NCBI GenBank assembly: GCA_001557035.1
Contig: LSKJ01000297.1
Coordinates: 1 to 7,427 of the forward strand
DNA from: Rhodospirillaceae bacterium CCH5-H10
GTDB taxonomy: Bacteria; Pseudomonadota; Alphaproteobacteria; Reyranellales; Reyranellaceae
Direction: 5' to 3'
DNA length: 7,427 nucleotides
How positions within the stretch are numbered: position 1 is the stretch's first letter; every line of letters starts with the position of its first letter. The translations under genes and the position numbers were made by a program. The notes under the pieces are model-generated. The model had not been told where the DNA came from. It saw only the letters and a program-made list of their open reading frames with translations, and did no database searches. Of the stretch, positions 7,373 through 7,427 are shown in pieces.

Positions 7373-7427
7373 TGTTTGGGCCAGGGAGATGGTGAACACC
7401 TGTTCGGGGACATGGTGAACGGTTTTC
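7373..7427. mobile_element. probable end of an insertion sequence (partial)
   Basis: From TGT at 7373 the base composition and pattern change. GGGAGATGGTGAAC (7384-7397) and GGGACATGGTGAAC (7407-7420) are direct repeats, 13 of 14 identical, period 23 (about two helical turns), as in transposase binding sites at an IS end. IS481-type elements have ends beginning with TGT, and I recall similar ATGGTGAAC-rich termini in alphaproteobacterial elements of this sort, but cannot confirm. No transposase gene is inside the window; it would lie to the right. Confidence 0.45.

Overview
The window looks like ordinary chromosome from a GC-rich alphaproteobacterium. Pointers are the heavy GC codon bias, a Bug/TctC-type solute-binding protein next to a class III CoA-transferase, a type-2 LeuA, and a possible GGAAC/CGTT-like (EcfG-type) promoter. 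A soil or water lineage such as Reyranella or Bradyrhizobium relatives fits, but genus is a guess.

Layout. (1) 1-1743, minus strand: a CaiB/BaiF CoA-transferase gene followed 42 nt later by the start of a Bug-type periplasmic binding protein gene that runs off the left edge. They probably form one catabolic transcription unit. (2) 1744-2173: a short divergent gap, then a plus-strand gene for a small secreted His-rich, Pro/Tyr-rich protein with a strong ribosome site and a candidate general-stress promoter. (3) 2174-2497: 324 nt without a conventional gene. It holds a double-hairpin dispersed repeat, then a Leu-rich 11-codon leader peptide whose stop codon overlaps a long GC-rich stem followed by a T-rich tract. 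This has the layout of a translation-coupled attenuator for leuA. (4) 2498-4201: leuA, complete, followed by an intrinsic-terminator-like hairpin. (5) 4277-7239: three tightly packed plus-strand genes: a small two-helix membrane protein, a PmbA/TldE-family protein with an unusual lysine-rich N-terminal tail, and a secreted MltB-type murein transglycosylase with a C-terminal peptidoglycan-binding domain. (6) 7240-7427: a second copy of the double-hairpin repeat, a degenerate inverted third copy, and what looks like the terminal repeat region of an insertion sequence entering from the right edge.

How it fits together. Leucine synthesis (leuA) is probably controlled by leucyl-tRNA supply through the leader. 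The downstream trio links a membrane protein, a TldD/TldE-type proteolysis partner and a cell-wall lytic enzyme, though the link may be no more than co-transcription. No defence system, CRISPR array, tRNA, rRNA or phage module is visible. The most informative non-coding feature is the undecorated leuA leader/attenuator; the most unusual protein feature is the histone-H1-like tail on TldE.
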